This document shows positions 23,960 through 33,717 of a stretch of 64,000 bases of DNA, piece by piece. The stretch lies in the NCBI RefSeq assembly GCF_037200945.1, contig NZ_JBBCGP010000001.1, positions 2,106,501 through 2,170,500 of the forward strand, read 5' to 3'. How positions within the stretch are numbered: position 1 is the stretch's first letter; every line of letters begins with the position of its first letter. The notes below the pieces were generated by a model, which worked only from the letters and a program-made list of their open reading frames with translations, did not search any database and was not told the origin of the DNA. Source of the DNA: Methylovirgula sp. (lineage in GTDB: Bacteria > Pseudomonadota > Alphaproteobacteria > Rhizobiales > Beijerinckiaceae). The position numbers and the translations under genes were made by a program.

Positions 23960-26173
23960 ATGATGCGGCAATACGAACTCGTCGATCGCGTGCGGCGCTA
24001 TAACCCGCAGGCCGATGAGGATTTGCTGGATCGCGCCTATGTTTATGCGATGAAGGCGCACGGGATTCAAAAGCGCGCCTCCGGCGACCTGTATTTTTCG
24101 CATCCGCTCGAAGTTGCCGCGATCCTCACTGATCTCAAGCTCGACGATGCGACAATCGTCGCCGCCGTCTTGCACGATACGATCGAGGACACCGACTCGA
24201 CTCGCGAGGAGATCGACAAATTATTCGGTCCCGAGATCGGACGTCTCGTCGAAGGTCTTACCAAGCTCAAACGGCTCGATCTCGTCTCCAAGCGCGCCGT
24301 GCAGGCGGAGAATTTCCGTAAGCTGCTGCTGGCCGTCGCCGACGATGTCCGCGTCTTGCTCGTCAAGCTGGCCGATCGCCTGCACAATATGCGCACGCTG
24401 CAATTTGTGCCGCCGGACAAGCGAGCCCGGATCGCGCAGGAGACGCTGGATATTTATGCGCCGCTCGCCGGCCGTATGGGTATGCAGAGCATGCGCGACG
24501 AGCTTGAGGATCTGGCCTTCCGACACTTGACGCCTGAAGCGAGCGAATCGATCAGCCGGCGGCTGAATGATCTTAAGAAGAAGAACGGCAAGATCATCGC
24601 CAAGGTCGAGCAGGAATTGCGCGATCTTTTGTCCGCGCGGGGCATCGAGGCAACGGTCGAGGGGCGTCAGAAGCAGCCCTATTCCGTCTGGCGGAAGATG
24701 GAGCGCAAGTCCGTCGCCTTCGAGCAATTATCCGACATTTTCGGTTTCCGCGTCTATGTGAACTCAATCGAGGATTGCTATCGGGTTATCGGCGTCATCC
24801 ATTCAAAATGGCCGGCCGTTCCGGGCCGTTTCAAGGATTACATCTCGACACCCAAGGAGAACGATTACCGCTCGATCCACACGACCGTGGTGGGGCCGGG
24901 GCGTCAACGTGTCGAGCTGCAAGTGCGCACGTACGACATGCACAACATTGCGCGCTACGGCATCGCCGCGCACGCGTTCTATAAGGACGGCAAGGTTGAT
25001 GGCCGCGAGGCGCTGGCACATGAAAGCCGCGCCTATCAATGGCTGCAACGCACGATCGACATGCTGGCGGAAGGCGATTCGCCGGAAGAATTCCTTGAGC
25101 ATACCAAGCTCGAATTGTTTCATGATCAGGTCTTTTGCTTCACGCCGAAGGGGCAGTTGATCGCCTTGCCGCGCGGCGCCACGCCGATCGACTTTGCCTA
25201 TGCGGTTCACACCAAGATCGGCAATTCGTGCGTCGGCGCGAAGATCAACGGCCGCGCCGCGCCGCTCGCCGCGCCGCTCGAAAACGGCGACGAAGTAGAG
25301 ATCATCCGCGCCGAAGGCCAGGTACCGCCACCTGTCTGGGAAAGCCTGGTGATGACGGGCAAAGCCCGCGCCGCGATCCGCCGTGCGGCACGCGATGCGG
25401 TGCGGGCGCAATACACGGGTCTCGGGCGGCAGATCGTTGTGCGTGCATTCGAACGCGCGGGTAAAATCTACGCGGAGGATAAGCTCAAAGCCGCGCTGCC
25501 GCGTCTTGCGCGCGCTGGCGTTGAGGACGTTCTGGCGGCGGTCGGTCGGGGTGAGATCTTTTCCGGCGATGTGGTGAAAGCGGTCTATCCGGATTTTTCC
25601 GAGGAGCGGAAACTGGGGCCGCAGCCGCCAATGCCACCGCCGAATGAAGCGGGCTGGTTCGGTTTGCCGCGCGCCTCAAGTCTCGTTTTCAAATTCCCGG
25701 AGCGCGGCGAAAACAAAACCGGGCCGATGCCGATTTACGGCCTGCGCGGCGATCTGCCCGTGCGTTTTGCGCCCAATGGTGGCGCCGTGCCGGGCGATCG
25801 CATCGTCGCGATCCTGACGCCGGGCGAGCACGTCACGATCTATCCCATCCAGTCGCCGGACCTGACGGCATTCGACGATCAGCCGGAACGCTGGCTCGAC
25901 GTGCGTTGGGACCTGGACGCCGGCAAGCGTAATCTGTTTCCCGCGCGTATTCTTGTGACCGCGATCAATGAGCCGGGAACCCTGGGCCTCGTCGCAATGA
26001 CGATTGGTGAAATGGGTGCCAATATCGACACGATCTCGATCCATGCGATCTCGCCGGATTTTCGCGAGATCACCGTCGATCTCGAAATCCCTGATTTGAA
26101 ACATCTCAACGGGCTTATCACCGAGTTGCGCACCAAGCCGGTCGTCAGCAAGGTCGAGCGGGTGAATGGATGA
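23960..26173 (+). CDS. rsh: Bifunctional (p)ppGpp synthetase/hydrolase RelA/SpoT
   Basis: A 737-residue enzyme controlling the stringent response. Order: HD hydrolase ([19 protein letters not shown], about 40-150); synthetase ([35 protein letters not shown], about 230-350); TGS domain ([20 protein letters not shown], about 385-450); and a C-terminal ACT domain ([20 protein letters not shown]). Both active sites look complete. The start is uncertain: ATGs at 23942, 23960 and 23963; 23960 gives the usual [11 protein letters not shown]. Its stop overlaps pdxJ (ATGA). Confidence 0.93.
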   Translation: MMRQYELVDRVRRYNPQADEDLLDRAYVYAMKAHGIQKRASGDLYFSHPLEVAAILTDLKLDDATIVAAVLHDTIEDTDSTREEIDKLFGPEIGRLVEGLTKLKRLDLVSKRAVQAENFRKLLLAVADDVRVLLVKLADRLHNMRTLQFVPPDKRARIAQETLDIYAPLAGRMGMQSMRDELEDLAFRHLTPEASESISRRLNDLKKKNGKIIAKVEQELRDLLSARGIEATVEGRQKQPYSVWRKMERKSVAFEQLSDIFGFRVYVNSIEDCYRVIGVIHSKWPAVPGRFKDYISTPKENDYRSIHTTVVGPGRQRVELQVRTYDMHNIARYGIAAHAFYKDGKVDGREALAHESRAYQWLQRTIDMLAEGDSPEEFLEHTKLELFHDQVFCFTPKGQLIALPRGATPIDFAYAVHTKIGNSCVGAKINGRAAPLAAPLENGDEVEIIRAEGQVPPPVWESLVMTGKARAAIRRAARDAVRAQYTGLGRQIVVRAFERAGKIYAEDKLKAALPRLARAGVEDVLAAVGRGEIFSGDVVKAVYPDFSEERKLGPQPPMPPPNEAGWFGLPRASSLVFKFPERGENKTGPMPIYGLRGDLPVRFAPNGGAVPGDRIVAILTPGEHVTIYPIQSPDLTAFDDQPERWLDVRWDLDAGKRNLFPARILVTAINEPGTLGLVAMTIGEMGANIDTISIHAISPDFREITVDLEIPDLKHLNGLITELRTKPVVSKVERVNG

Positions 26174-26931
26174 AGGCCTCGGTTCTACGGCTTGGCGTCA
26201 ATATCGATCACGTTGCGACATTGCGGAACGCCCGCGGCGGCGGCGTGCCTGATCCGTTGCGCGCCGCGCTACTGGCGATCGAAGCGGGCGCCGATGGCAT
26301 CACCGCGCATTTGCGCGAGGATCGTCGGCATATTCGCGACGGCGATATCGCGCGATTGAAGGCGCACATTTCCAAGCCGCTGAATTTCGAAATGGCGGCG
26401 ACGGATGAAATGGTCAAAATCGCGCTGGCGACGCGTCCGCATGCTGCCTGTCTCGTGCCCGAACGGCGCGAGGAACGCACGACCGAAGGCGGCCTCGATG
26501 TCGTCGGTGGCCACGACCATCTGAAGCGCATCAGTGCCGAATTAGGCCGCGCCGGTATCGTCGTCTCGCTCTTCATCGAGCCGGAATCAAAGGCGATCGA
26601 AGCCGCGCGCTCGATCGGCGCGCCGGTTGTCGAGCTGCACACCGGCGCCTGGTGCAACGCTGTGGCTGCGGGTGACACAGCTCGCGCCACAAGCGAATTC
26701 GCACGCCTGAAGCGCGCGGCCGAAGCTGCGGCGGCATTCGGCATCGAATGTCACGCGGGGCATGGCCTTGATTACGATACCGCGCGGCAAATCTCGGCCC
26801 TGCGGCAGGTCGTCGAACTCAACATCGGCCACTTCCTTATCGCCGATGCGATCTTCATCGGCCTGGGGCCTGCCATCCATAAGATGCACGCCGCGATGAC
26901 GGCGGGGCGGGCCGGGGCCGTCGTTCTATGA
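26170..26931 (+). CDS. pdxJ: Pyridoxine 5'-phosphate synthase
   Basis: A 253-residue TIM-barrel enzyme joining deoxyxylulose phosphate and aminoacetone phosphate into vitamin B6. Signatures: [18 protein letters not shown] at the start, [21 protein letters not shown], and HAGHGLDYD. It is overlapped by 4 bases at both ends (rsh upstream, acpS downstream), so translation is coupled along this operon. Confidence 0.95.
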   Translation: MKASVLRLGVNIDHVATLRNARGGGVPDPLRAALLAIEAGADGITAHLREDRRHIRDGDIARLKAHISKPLNFEMAATDEMVKIALATRPHAACLVPERREERTTEGGLDVVGGHDHLKRISAELGRAGIVVSLFIEPESKAIEAARSIGAPVVELHTGAWCNAVAAGDTARATSEFARLKRAAEAAAAFGIECHAGHGLDYDTARQISALRQVVELNIGHFLIADAIFIGLGPAIHKMHAAMTAGRAGAVVL

Positions 26932-27350
26932 TTGTGGGTTTCGGGGTTGATCTTTGCGATATCCGCCGCATCGAAGAGATTTTGGAGAAGCACGACAAGC
27001 GCTTCGTCGAGCGCTGTTTCACCGAGGTCGAACGCGGCAAATCGGATCGGCGTGCGGCGCGCGCGGCGTCTTATGCGAAAAGATTTGCCGCCAAGGAGGC
27101 GTGCGCCAAAGCCCTGGGGACAGGGCTGACCCACGGCGTCTTTTGGCGCGACATGGGTGTCGTCAATCTGCCGTCCGGCAAGCCGACCCTGCATTTGACC
27201 GGGGGGGCAGCGGCGCGTCTCGCAATTCTTCTCCCGGCCGGTCACATGGCTGTTATCCATTTGACTTTGACTGATGATTATCCGCTGGCTCAGGCTCAGG
27301 TCATCATCGAGGCGGTGAAAAGTTCGGGGCCGAACACGGAACCGCCGTGA
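26928..27350 (+). CDS. acpS: Holo-[acyl-carrier-protein] synthase
   Basis: A 140-residue 4'-phosphopantetheinyl transferase that activates acyl carrier protein. The metal-binding [14 protein letters not shown] and [14 protein letters not shown] motifs are both present. The start overlaps pdxJ by ATGA. A run of seven G at 27201-27207 lies inside the coding frame and is a possible slippage site, but the frame is intact. It is followed by a 140-base gap before lepB. Confidence 0.95.
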   Translation: MIVGFGVDLCDIRRIEEILEKHDKRFVERCFTEVERGKSDRRAARAASYAKRFAAKEACAKALGTGLTHGVFWRDMGVVNLPSGKPTLHLTGGAAARLAILLPAGHMAVIHLTLTDDYPLAQAQVIIEAVKSSGPNTEPP

Positions 27351-27490
27351 TTGCCCGTCAAGCGATGGCGAAGGCCGGTGCTATCGCCCGGCGTTTTTCA
27401 TGACGAAACCGACACTTCCCGCTGTCACGGGCGCATGCTAAGGACCCCGGCTTCCGAGAGCCTGCGCTTTCGAGTGGAAAGAAACGGCCG

Positions 27491-28279
27491 ATGACGACGA
27501 CGGATCAAAAAGGCTACGGTGGGATGGAGCAGGGCAAGAAAGCCGGGGCTTTCGGCGAGTTTTTCAAGGTCATCATTCAGGCGGGCCTTATCGCGCTTGT
27601 CGTCCGCACCCTCCTGTTTCAGCCCTTCAATATCCCTTCGGGGTCGATGATCCCGACGTTGCTGATCGGCGATTTCCTCTTCGTTTCCAAATACGCCTAT
27701 GGGTATTCAGACCACTCGTTGCCGTTCAGCCCGCCGTTGTTCAAGGGCCGGATTTTCTCCTCGCCGCCGAAGCGCGGCGATGTCGTCGTCTTCAAACTGC
27801 CGCGCGACGGCCAGACCGATTACATCAAACGCGTAATCGGTCTGCCGGGCGATACGATTCAAATGAAGGACGGGCGGCTCTATATCAACGGCACCGAAGT
27901 GCCGCGTGAGGAGATTGCCAAGGTCAAGACGGAAGATCTGTTCGGCCATTTGCGCGACGTCGCGACGTATAAAGAGACGTTGCCGGGCGGCGTATCCCAC
28001 ACGGTCATTGAGATCGAGGGCGATACGGGCTTCTACGACAACACGGGCACCTATAAAGTGCCGCCGGACAATTATTTCATGATGGGCGACAATCGCGACA
28101 ATTCGACGGACAGCCGCGTTCCTCCGGATCAGGGCGGCGTCGGCTATGTCCCGTCCGAAGATCTCGTCGGGCGCGCTGAGATGATCTTCTTCTCGGTCAA
28201 GCCGGATGCGCCGGCCTGGGCTTTCTGGGAATGGCCGTGGACGGTGCGTTGGGACCGGCTGTTCAAGCCTGTCAGATAA
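27491..28279 (+). CDS. lepB: Signal peptidase I
   Basis: A 262-residue inner-membrane protease that removes signal peptides. One TM helix (about 26-46), then the catalytic Ser in PSGSMIPTL and the general-base Lys in DYIKRVIGLPGD; the GDNRDNSTDSR box is complete. The length is typical for Rhizobiales. The stop TAA shares its last A with the rnc start (TAATG). Confidence 0.95.
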   Translation: MTTTDQKGYGGMEQGKKAGAFGEFFKVIIQAGLIALVVRTLLFQPFNIPSGSMIPTLLIGDFLFVSKYAYGYSDHSLPFSPPLFKGRIFSSPPKRGDVVVFKLPRDGQTDYIKRVIGLPGDTIQMKDGRLYINGTEVPREEIAKVKTEDLFGHLRDVATYKETLPGGVSHTVIEIEGDTGFYDNTGTYKVPPDNYFMMGDNRDNSTDSRVPPDQGGVGYVPSEDLVGRAEMIFFSVKPDAPAWAFWEWPWTVRWDRLFKPVR

Positions 28280-28962
28280 TGGCGCCGAAGCTTGGCGACC
28301 TCGCAACGCTCGAAACGAGTCTCGGGTACAAATTCGTCGATCGTGATCTCGCTCACCTGGCGCTGACGCATGTCAGCGCTGCCGCGGCGCGCGACGGAAG
28401 TTATCAACGTCTGGAATTTCTCGGCGACCGCGTGCTCGGTCTCGTCGTGTCGGAAATGCTTTACGTTAGCTTCCCCGCAGCCGATGAGGGGGAATTGTCA
28501 CGCCGGCTCGCCGATCTCGTGCGCCGCGAAAGCTGCGCCGAAGTTGCGCGCGAATGGGGTCTCGAAAATCACGTCCGGCTTGGTGAGAGTGAGCGCCAGT
28601 CTGGCGCCAAGGATGCAATCCTCGCCGACATTTGCGAATCAATCATCGGTGCGGTGTTCCTCGATGGCGGCTATGCGGCTGCGAAAGAGGTTGTCGCGCA
28701 CGTCTTTGCCCCGCGCATGCGAGCGCCGCGTCGCCCCTTGCGTGATCCGAAAACGGCCCTGCAGGAATGGGCGCAGGCGCGTGGACTGGAGACGCCGCTT
28801 TATCGCGAGACCGGCCGCACCGGCCCGCATCATGCGCCGGAATTTACCGTGGAAGTCGTCGTGACGGGCTTTGCGGCGGAGGCCGCCAAAGGCGGCTCCA
28901 AACGCAATGCCGAGCAGGCCGCGGCGTCGGCCTTCCTCACACGCGAAGGGATTAGTGGATGA
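28279..28962 (+). CDS. rnc: Ribonuclease III
   Basis: A 227-residue double-strand-specific RNase that processes rRNA and mRNA. The signature QRLEFLGDRVLGLVVSEML holds the metal-binding Glu/Asp; a second acidic site lies in LADICESIIGAVFLDGG. The C-terminal dsRNA-binding domain starts at DPKTALQEWAQ. ATG 28279 overlaps the lepB stop; an upstream ATG-like start at 28231 lies within lepB. It overlaps era by ATGA. Confidence 0.95.
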   Translation: MAPKLGDLATLETSLGYKFVDRDLAHLALTHVSAAAARDGSYQRLEFLGDRVLGLVVSEMLYVSFPAADEGELSRRLADLVRRESCAEVAREWGLENHVRLGESERQSGAKDAILADICESIIGAVFLDGGYAAAKEVVAHVFAPRMRAPRRPLRDPKTALQEWAQARGLETPLYRETGRTGPHHAPEFTVEVVVTGFAAEAAKGGSKRNAEQAAASAFLTREGISG

Positions 28963-29876
28963 GCGAGCCCGGGCATGAGCAGGAGCGGCGCTGCGGTTTT
29001 GTTGCACTCATCGGTGCGCCCAACGCCGGCAAATCGACACTGCTTAATCAGCTTGTCGGCGCCAAAATCTCCATCGTCTCGCGCAAGGTGCAGACGACGC
29101 GCACGCTGGTTCGCGGTATCGCCTTGCAGGGCGAAGCGCAGATCATCTTCGTCGATACGCCGGGCATATTCGCGCCGCGCCGGCGGCTCGATCGGGCGAT
29201 GGTCGCGTCAGCTTGGGGCGGCGCCAGTGACGCTGATGTTGTGGCGCTGCTCATTGATGCCCGCAAAGGCATAGACGACGAAGTTCAAGAGATTTTGCGC
29301 TCGCTGGAAGGTGTGAAAGCCAGGCGCGTCCTGATCCTGAACAAGATCGATCTCGTCGCCCGTCCAAGCCTGCTCGAACTCGCGGCGGCGGTAAACGAGA
29401 AGCTCGCGTTCGCAGAGACTTTCATGATCTCGGCGACCAATGGCGACGGTGTGGTGACGCTAAAAGATCATCTCGCAGCAATGATGCCGACCGGGCCGTG
29501 GCTTTATCCGGAAGATCAGATTTCGGAGGCGCCGATTCGGGCGCTCGCCGCCGAGATCACGCGCGAAAAGATATTCGAGCGTCTGCACGACGAATTGCCA
29601 TATCAATCGACTGTTGAAACGGAGTCCTGGGAAGAGAAGTCGGACGGCTCGGCGCGCGTCGAGCAGACGATCTTCGTGACCCGCGAAGGACACCGCAAGA
29701 TCGTGCTGGGCGAGGGCGGCCGGACGATCAAGGCCATTGGTACGGCGGCACGCAGGGAGATCGCCGAAGCGGCGGAGCAGAAAATCCACCTCTTCCTGTT
29801 CGTCAAAGTGCGCGAAAACTGGGCGGATGACCCCGAGCACTACCGGACGATGGGGCTGGAGTTCCCGAAAAACTAG
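28959..29876 (+). CDS. era: GTPase Era
   Basis: A 305-residue 16S rRNA-binding GTPase needed for 30S assembly. G1 GAPNAGKST, G3 DTPGIF, G4 NKID and G5 SATNGDG are present, followed by the KH domain with LGEGGRTIKAIGTAARREI. It is the last gene of the overlapping rsh-to-era group and is closed by a strong hairpin at 29906. In many relatives recO follows directly; here three genes intervene. Confidence 0.95.
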   Translation: MSEPGHEQERRCGFVALIGAPNAGKSTLLNQLVGAKISIVSRKVQTTRTLVRGIALQGEAQIIFVDTPGIFAPRRRLDRAMVASAWGGASDADVVALLIDARKGIDDEVQEILRSLEGVKARRVLILNKIDLVARPSLLELAAAVNEKLAFAETFMISATNGDGVVTLKDHLAAMMPTGPWLYPEDQISEAPIRALAAEITREKIFERLHDELPYQSTVETESWEEKSDGSARVEQTIFVTREGHRKIVLGEGGRTIKAIGTAARREIAEAAEQKIHLFLFVKVRENWADDPEHYRTMGLEFPKN

Positions 29877-29905
29877 AGCGTCAGCACGCTAAGACGCGGC
29901 AAAGA

Positions 29906-29932
29906 AAAAGCCGGCCCAGAGGCCGGCTTTTA
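29906..29932. terminator. Bidirectional rho-independent terminator
   Basis: AAAA-GCCGGCC-CAGA-GGCCGGC-TTTT: a perfect 7-bp GC stem extended by A/T pairs. It lies between the convergent era (left) and pqqA (right) genes and can end both transcripts. Confidence 0.85.
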
Positions 29933-29995
29933 CGCAATGCCGCTACTGACGAGGGAGGATTCGCTTCGCGACCAAGAAATCCGAAAACTCGGAAA

Positions 29996-30082
29996 TCAAA
30001 ACTCGCCGATTTCGCTCGACTCGTAAGCGGTGACTTCCATGCCGACGCAAACTTCGCAAGCAACGGGGGTTGTCCAAGCCAT
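29996..30082 (-). CDS. pqqA: PQQ precursor peptide PqqA
   Basis: A 28-residue peptide: MAWTTPVACEVCVGM, then EVTAYESSEIGEF. Glu16 and Tyr20 stand in the ExxxY arrangement from which pyrroloquinoline quinone is built, and the sequence closely resembles the Methylobacterium peptide as I recall it (VGMEVTSYESAEID). AGGAG lies 6 bases before the ATG. No pqqBCDE genes follow; downstream is the era terminator. It is therefore an orphan copy, probably served by enzymes elsewhere. PQQ is the cofactor of methanol and alcohol dehydrogenases. Cys9 and Cys12 are a feature to check against other PqqA. Confidence 0.85.
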   Translation of the reverse strand: MAWTTPVACEVCVGMEVTAYESSEIGEF

Positions 30083-30282
30083 GGTCTTCTCCTGTTTACT
30101 CCGGGCCACCGTTCGGAAGCCCCGAATTTGATTTGTCAAAGATAGGGCGATAGCGGGCGGGATTGGTCAGACATCGGCAAGATCGATGTAAGAATATTGT
30201 AAGGGCGCCTTTCCTCTGTTGCAGCGCAGCATATGGTGTCGGCTGGCGTCGCGGCCCGCGGAGAACGTGCTAAAGATTCGGC

Positions 30283-31812
30283 ATGAGTCTCGAGATTTCC
30301 AGACGTCGCGCCTTCAGCCAGGGCCGCTTGCAGCGGCGCACGATGCTGTGGTTTGCGATTCTGCTGGCGCTGCCGCTGGCTGTCTTCGGCATCTTCGCTT
30401 TTTACCTCTTCAATGCCGATTATGCGGTGTCGCATACCCGTGAGGCCGCGCAGGCGGCTCAGAAAGCGGCGGAGCTCGGCGATGTCGCCGGTTCGGCGCT
30501 TGAGGCCAAGGCCAATCACGCCATCGCGCAGATCAACGCTGCGCTCGCCAAAGGCGGGCCTGACGTGATGCGTAATCTGCGCGTTGCGAGCTTCGTCAAC
30601 GAGGTGCGTTTCCTGCTCGTCTATGACGGCGACGGCAAGGTCATCCCACTGGCGACGGGAACGCTCGAAACCGAGAACGACTTTCTGCGCCATTTCAGTG
30701 GTCTCTTCTCCACGCTGCGCGAGCAGATCGATAATGCGGGCAGCGCGCCAAACGCCGGTGGGTGGACGGTCGGCGAAGAATTGGTCTCTTATGTCCGGTG
30801 TCAGCACATCGGCGGCACACGCGACATCTGCGTGCTCTTTGACGAAATCACTCTCGATCCGCTGTTTGAAGAAACGCTCGACAAGGCGAGCGCCAAGCTC
30901 AACGACCGGCTACTCATCCTGCGCGATCCCGTCGGCCGTGCGCTCTGGAGCCACGGGCCGTCCAATCTCAGCACGTCGGCGATCTCTGACCTTTCCGGCT
31001 CGATGCGCGGCTGGCGGATGGAAACCTCGACACCAGCCGTCGCGCATCATGGCCTGTTGCCGTTGATCGCCATTACGGTTCCCTTGATCGGCTGCTGGCT
31101 GCTGCTCATCTGGTACACGTACCGTACTCAGCAAGCTCGTCTTCTAGAGAGCACCTTTCGCAGCGAAATGACGGCAAAGCTTTCGCACGATCTGCGCACG
31201 CCAATCGCCAATCTGCGACTTTATACGGATCTGCTTCTGCGCCGTAGTGGCGATGAAATGGCCGTCAATCGCTATGGCACGGTGATGCGCGCCGAGGTCG
31301 AACGCCTTGCGCTTTTGGCCGACAATACGATCGTCTACGGTCGCACCGCCGCGCCGGTGCCCGTCCGGCTTGAAGCAGCGGTGCCGGATGCAATCGTCGA
31401 CGCGACCATCGCGCGCTACGAAAATCTCTTCGCCGCCGGCGGCTCCATGATCGAGGTCACGCACAACGCGCCACGCGCCGGACTTTTCGATCGCATGAGC
31501 TTTGAGCGCATTCTCATCAACCTTATCGACAACGCCAATAAATACGCGCCGGGACGTATTCTCGTTGCGACCGACGAGACTGATGGCAAGCTCACGCTCA
31601 GCGTGCGCGATTTCGGGCAGGGCCTTGATTCCAAACTGCAAGCGAAATTGACGGCGCTTGTGCAGCCGGGCGGGGGCGCGAAAGATGGCTTCGGCCTCGG
31701 CCTTGTCGTCGTTCGCGAATTGGCCGAGACCAATGGCGGGCATGTGAATGTTGAAAATGCCGATCCGGGGCTGCGGGTGACGGCCACGATGAAAATCAAG
31801 GAATCGGCTTAG
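30283..31812 (+). CDS. Sensor histidine kinase
   Basis: A 509-residue membrane kinase. TM1 covers about 21-45; a ~210-residue periplasmic sensor follows with no recognised fold; TM2 covers about 260-282. The kinase core has the H box KLSHDLRTP (His302), the N box LINLIDNANKYAPG, and the G boxes VRDFGQGL and GFGLGLVVV. There is no HAMP domain between TM2 and the H box, only a short linker. The stop lies 10 bases before the response regulator. The signal is unknown; a tie to the pqqA gene upstream, divergently read across 200 bases, is possible but unproven. Confidence 0.85.
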   Translation: MSLEISRRRAFSQGRLQRRTMLWFAILLALPLAVFGIFAFYLFNADYAVSHTREAAQAAQKAAELGDVAGSALEAKANHAIAQINAALAKGGPDVMRNLRVASFVNEVRFLLVYDGDGKVIPLATGTLETENDFLRHFSGLFSTLREQIDNAGSAPNAGGWTVGEELVSYVRCQHIGGTRDICVLFDEITLDPLFEETLDKASAKLNDRLLILRDPVGRALWSHGPSNLSTSAISDLSGSMRGWRMETSTPAVAHHGLLPLIAITVPLIGCWLLLIWYTYRTQQARLLESTFRSEMTAKLSHDLRTPIANLRLYTDLLLRRSGDEMAVNRYGTVMRAEVERLALLADNTIVYGRTAAPVPVRLEAAVPDAIVDATIARYENLFAAGGSMIEVTHNAPRAGLFDRMSFERILINLIDNANKYAPGRILVATDETDGKLTLSVRDFGQGLDSKLQAKLTALVQPGGGAKDGFGLGLVVVRELAETNGGHVNVENADPGLRVTATMKIKESA

Positions 31813-31822
31813 GAGGGGTGGA

Positions 31823-32518
31823 ATGTCCATCTTGATCGCCGAAGACGATCAGCATTTGCGCGACGGCATTGTCGATCTTCTGAGCCTCGAAGGCTATAGC
31901 TGTCGTGTCGCTGACGACGGCGCCAAGGCCCTGACCCTGTTTCTGCAGGAAAAGCCCGACATCTGCGTTTTCGATGTCATGATGCCGGTGATGGATGGCC
32001 TGACGCTGCTGCGCGAAGTGCGTAAGCTTGATGCGGCGGTGCCGATCCTGTTGCTTTCGGCGCGTGGCGAGGAGGGCGACCGCGTGCGCGGCCTCGAAAT
32101 CGGTGCTGACGATTATATCGCCAAACCATTCAGTGCGCGCGAACTGGTCGCCCGCATCAAGGCGGCCTTGCGGCGCACGAAAGTGCAGGCGCCGGCGCAT
32201 GAACCCGATGGCCGCATCCACATGGGCGACATTGCCATCGATTCGAAGGCGATGCGGGCGTTTCGCGGCGACCATAAAATCGATCTGACAAACCGTGAAG
32301 TCGCGATCTTGGCCGCGCTGTTCGAGCGACGCGGGCAGGCCGTCTCGCGCGATGAATTGTTTGATCTCGCCTGGGGCCGCGACTACATGCCAAACAGCCG
32401 CGCGCTCGATCAATATGTCTCAGCCTTGCGCAAGAAGATCGAGCTTGATCCCGCTGCGCCGCGCATCATCCGCACGGTTCATGGCGTCGGCTATCGCTAC
32501 GACGTGGACGAGGCCTAG
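31823..32518 (+). CDS. OmpR/PhoB-family response regulator
   Basis: A 231-residue regulator, partner of the kinase 10 bases upstream, with AGGAGGGG before its ATG. Receiver: acidic pocket EDD, Asp51 in CVFDVMMPVMDG, LSARGE, and Lys in IAKPF. Winged helix from about residue 135 with LTNREVAILAALF and ALDQYVSALRKKIE, ending GVGYRYDVDE. Full length. recO begins only 6 bases after its stop, so the three genes are probably one transcript. Confidence 0.9.
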   Translation: MSILIAEDDQHLRDGIVDLLSLEGYSCRVADDGAKALTLFLQEKPDICVFDVMMPVMDGLTLLREVRKLDAAVPILLLSARGEEGDRVRGLEIGADDYIAKPFSARELVARIKAALRRTKVQAPAHEPDGRIHMGDIAIDSKAMRAFRGDHKIDLTNREVAILAALFERRGQAVSRDELFDLAWGRDYMPNSRALDQYVSALRKKIELDPAAPRIIRTVHGVGYRYDVDEA

Positions 32519-32524
32519 GCCCGC

Positions 32525-33244
32525 ATGGAATGGCATGACGACGGACTGATCATCGGCCTCAAGAAGCACGGCGAGACAAGCCTGATCCTCGAAGCGATGA
32601 CGCCGGCGCATGGGCGCCATCTCGGCCTTGTGCGCGGCGGGCGTTCGAAGCGCTGGCAGCCGCTGCTGCAACCCGGCAATAGCGTGGCGCTCGTCTGGCG
32701 GGCGCGGCTCGATGAACATCTTGGGCTCTATGCGGTGGAGGTGGTGAAGCCGCGCGCCGCGAACCTGATGGCGAGCGCGCTGGCGTTGCACGGCCTCAAT
32801 CATCTTGCCACGTTGCTGCGACTTCTGGCCGAGCGCGATCCGCATCCGGCACTTTACGAGACGGCATCGACGATTGCCGATCATCTCAGCGAAACGCGAA
32901 CCGCCGCCGCGTTGGTACGCTTCGAACTGGCGATCCTCGCGGAACTCGGCTTCGGGCTTGATCTCGCATCTTGTGCCGCGACCGGCACGCGCGAAGACTT
33001 GATCTATGTTTCGCCGAAGAGCGGGCGCGCGGTGTCGCGCGGGTCGGGCGCGCCCTATCACGAACGGTTGCTGCCGCTGCCGGGGTTTTTGGGCGATGAA
33101 AGTGTCGAGGTTGGCTCAGTCGCGGTCGCCGAAGCGTTCCGGCTCACGGGCTATTTTCTGGAGCGCGACGTCTTCCAGCCGCGCGGGCTTCCAATGCCGC
33201 AGGCGCGGCGAGCGTATCTGACGGAATTGGCGAAATTAAAATGA
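32525..33244 (+). CDS. recO: DNA repair protein RecO
   Basis: A 239-residue mediator that loads RecA with RecFR. N-terminal OB fold: MEWHDDGLIIGLKKHGETSL, the VRGGRSKRWQPLLQPGN segment. The C-terminal part holds ASCAATGTREDLIYVSPKSG, where the usual zinc-finger Cys set is reduced to one or two Cys, as in several alphaproteobacterial RecO. It directly follows the two-component pair. Confidence 0.92.
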   Translation: MEWHDDGLIIGLKKHGETSLILEAMTPAHGRHLGLVRGGRSKRWQPLLQPGNSVALVWRARLDEHLGLYAVEVVKPRAANLMASALALHGLNHLATLLRLLAERDPHPALYETASTIADHLSETRTAAALVRFELAILAELGFGLDLASCAATGTREDLIYVSPKSGRAVSRGSGAPYHERLLPLPGFLGDESVEVGSVAVAEAFRLTGYFLERDVFQPRGLPMPQARRAYLTELAKLK

Positions 33245-33250
33245 GGGGGC

Positions 33251-33469
33251 TTATTCCATGCCCTGGCAAACGGTGCGCGTCATCTTGCGGGTGATGCCAT
33301 AACCTTCATCGAGCGCAAATTCCTCGATATGGCAGCCGCCGGCGGCGTTGGTTTGAACGCTCTTTTGGACTTCGCTGGCGGCGCTGCCATTGGCCGGCGC
33401 CCCAACCAGCGCAATCGCGAAAATCGCCGCGCCGATCACGGCACCCAGGAACAAAACGATTCTGCCCAT
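33251..33469 (-). CDS. Small exported hypothetical protein
   Basis: A 72-residue protein from ATG 33469. A signal peptide or single membrane helix occupies residues 2-24 (RIVLFLGAVIGAAIFAIALV). The mature part contains two Cys (GGCHIEEF and RTVCQGME), which could form a disulfide in the periplasm. It looks like a conserved hypothetical protein. It is convergent with recO, 6 bases apart, and divergent from parC. Confidence 0.6.
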   Translation of the reverse strand: MGRIVLFLGAVIGAAIFAIALVGAPANGSAASEVQKSVQTNAAGGCHIEEFALDEGYGITRKMTRTVCQGME

Positions 33470-33717
33470 AACCTGGACCCCCGCGGCAAATCCTGCGCAA
33501 CCTGCCATAAATATCGGCCGAAACGGTGCGGCGACACACCTCACGCTCCGAATCGCGGCACTCTTTTAAGAGCGCCGACGCCCGGACGGCTAGTGCAGCC
33601 ACGCAACAGCGCAGCCGCTTCATGCGCTGCCGCAGAGCAGATTGCGGCGACTCAATTCATCCTCTAGACATTCGTTCCCGCCAGAGGGCGGTCGGGCGAT
33701 CCCGAAAAGGCAATCTC

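Noticed and set aside
29881..30063. 60-residue minus-strand frame over the pqqA locus
   Set aside because: It is in another frame and crosses the terminator; the PqqA frame has the recognisable peptide and ribosome-binding site.
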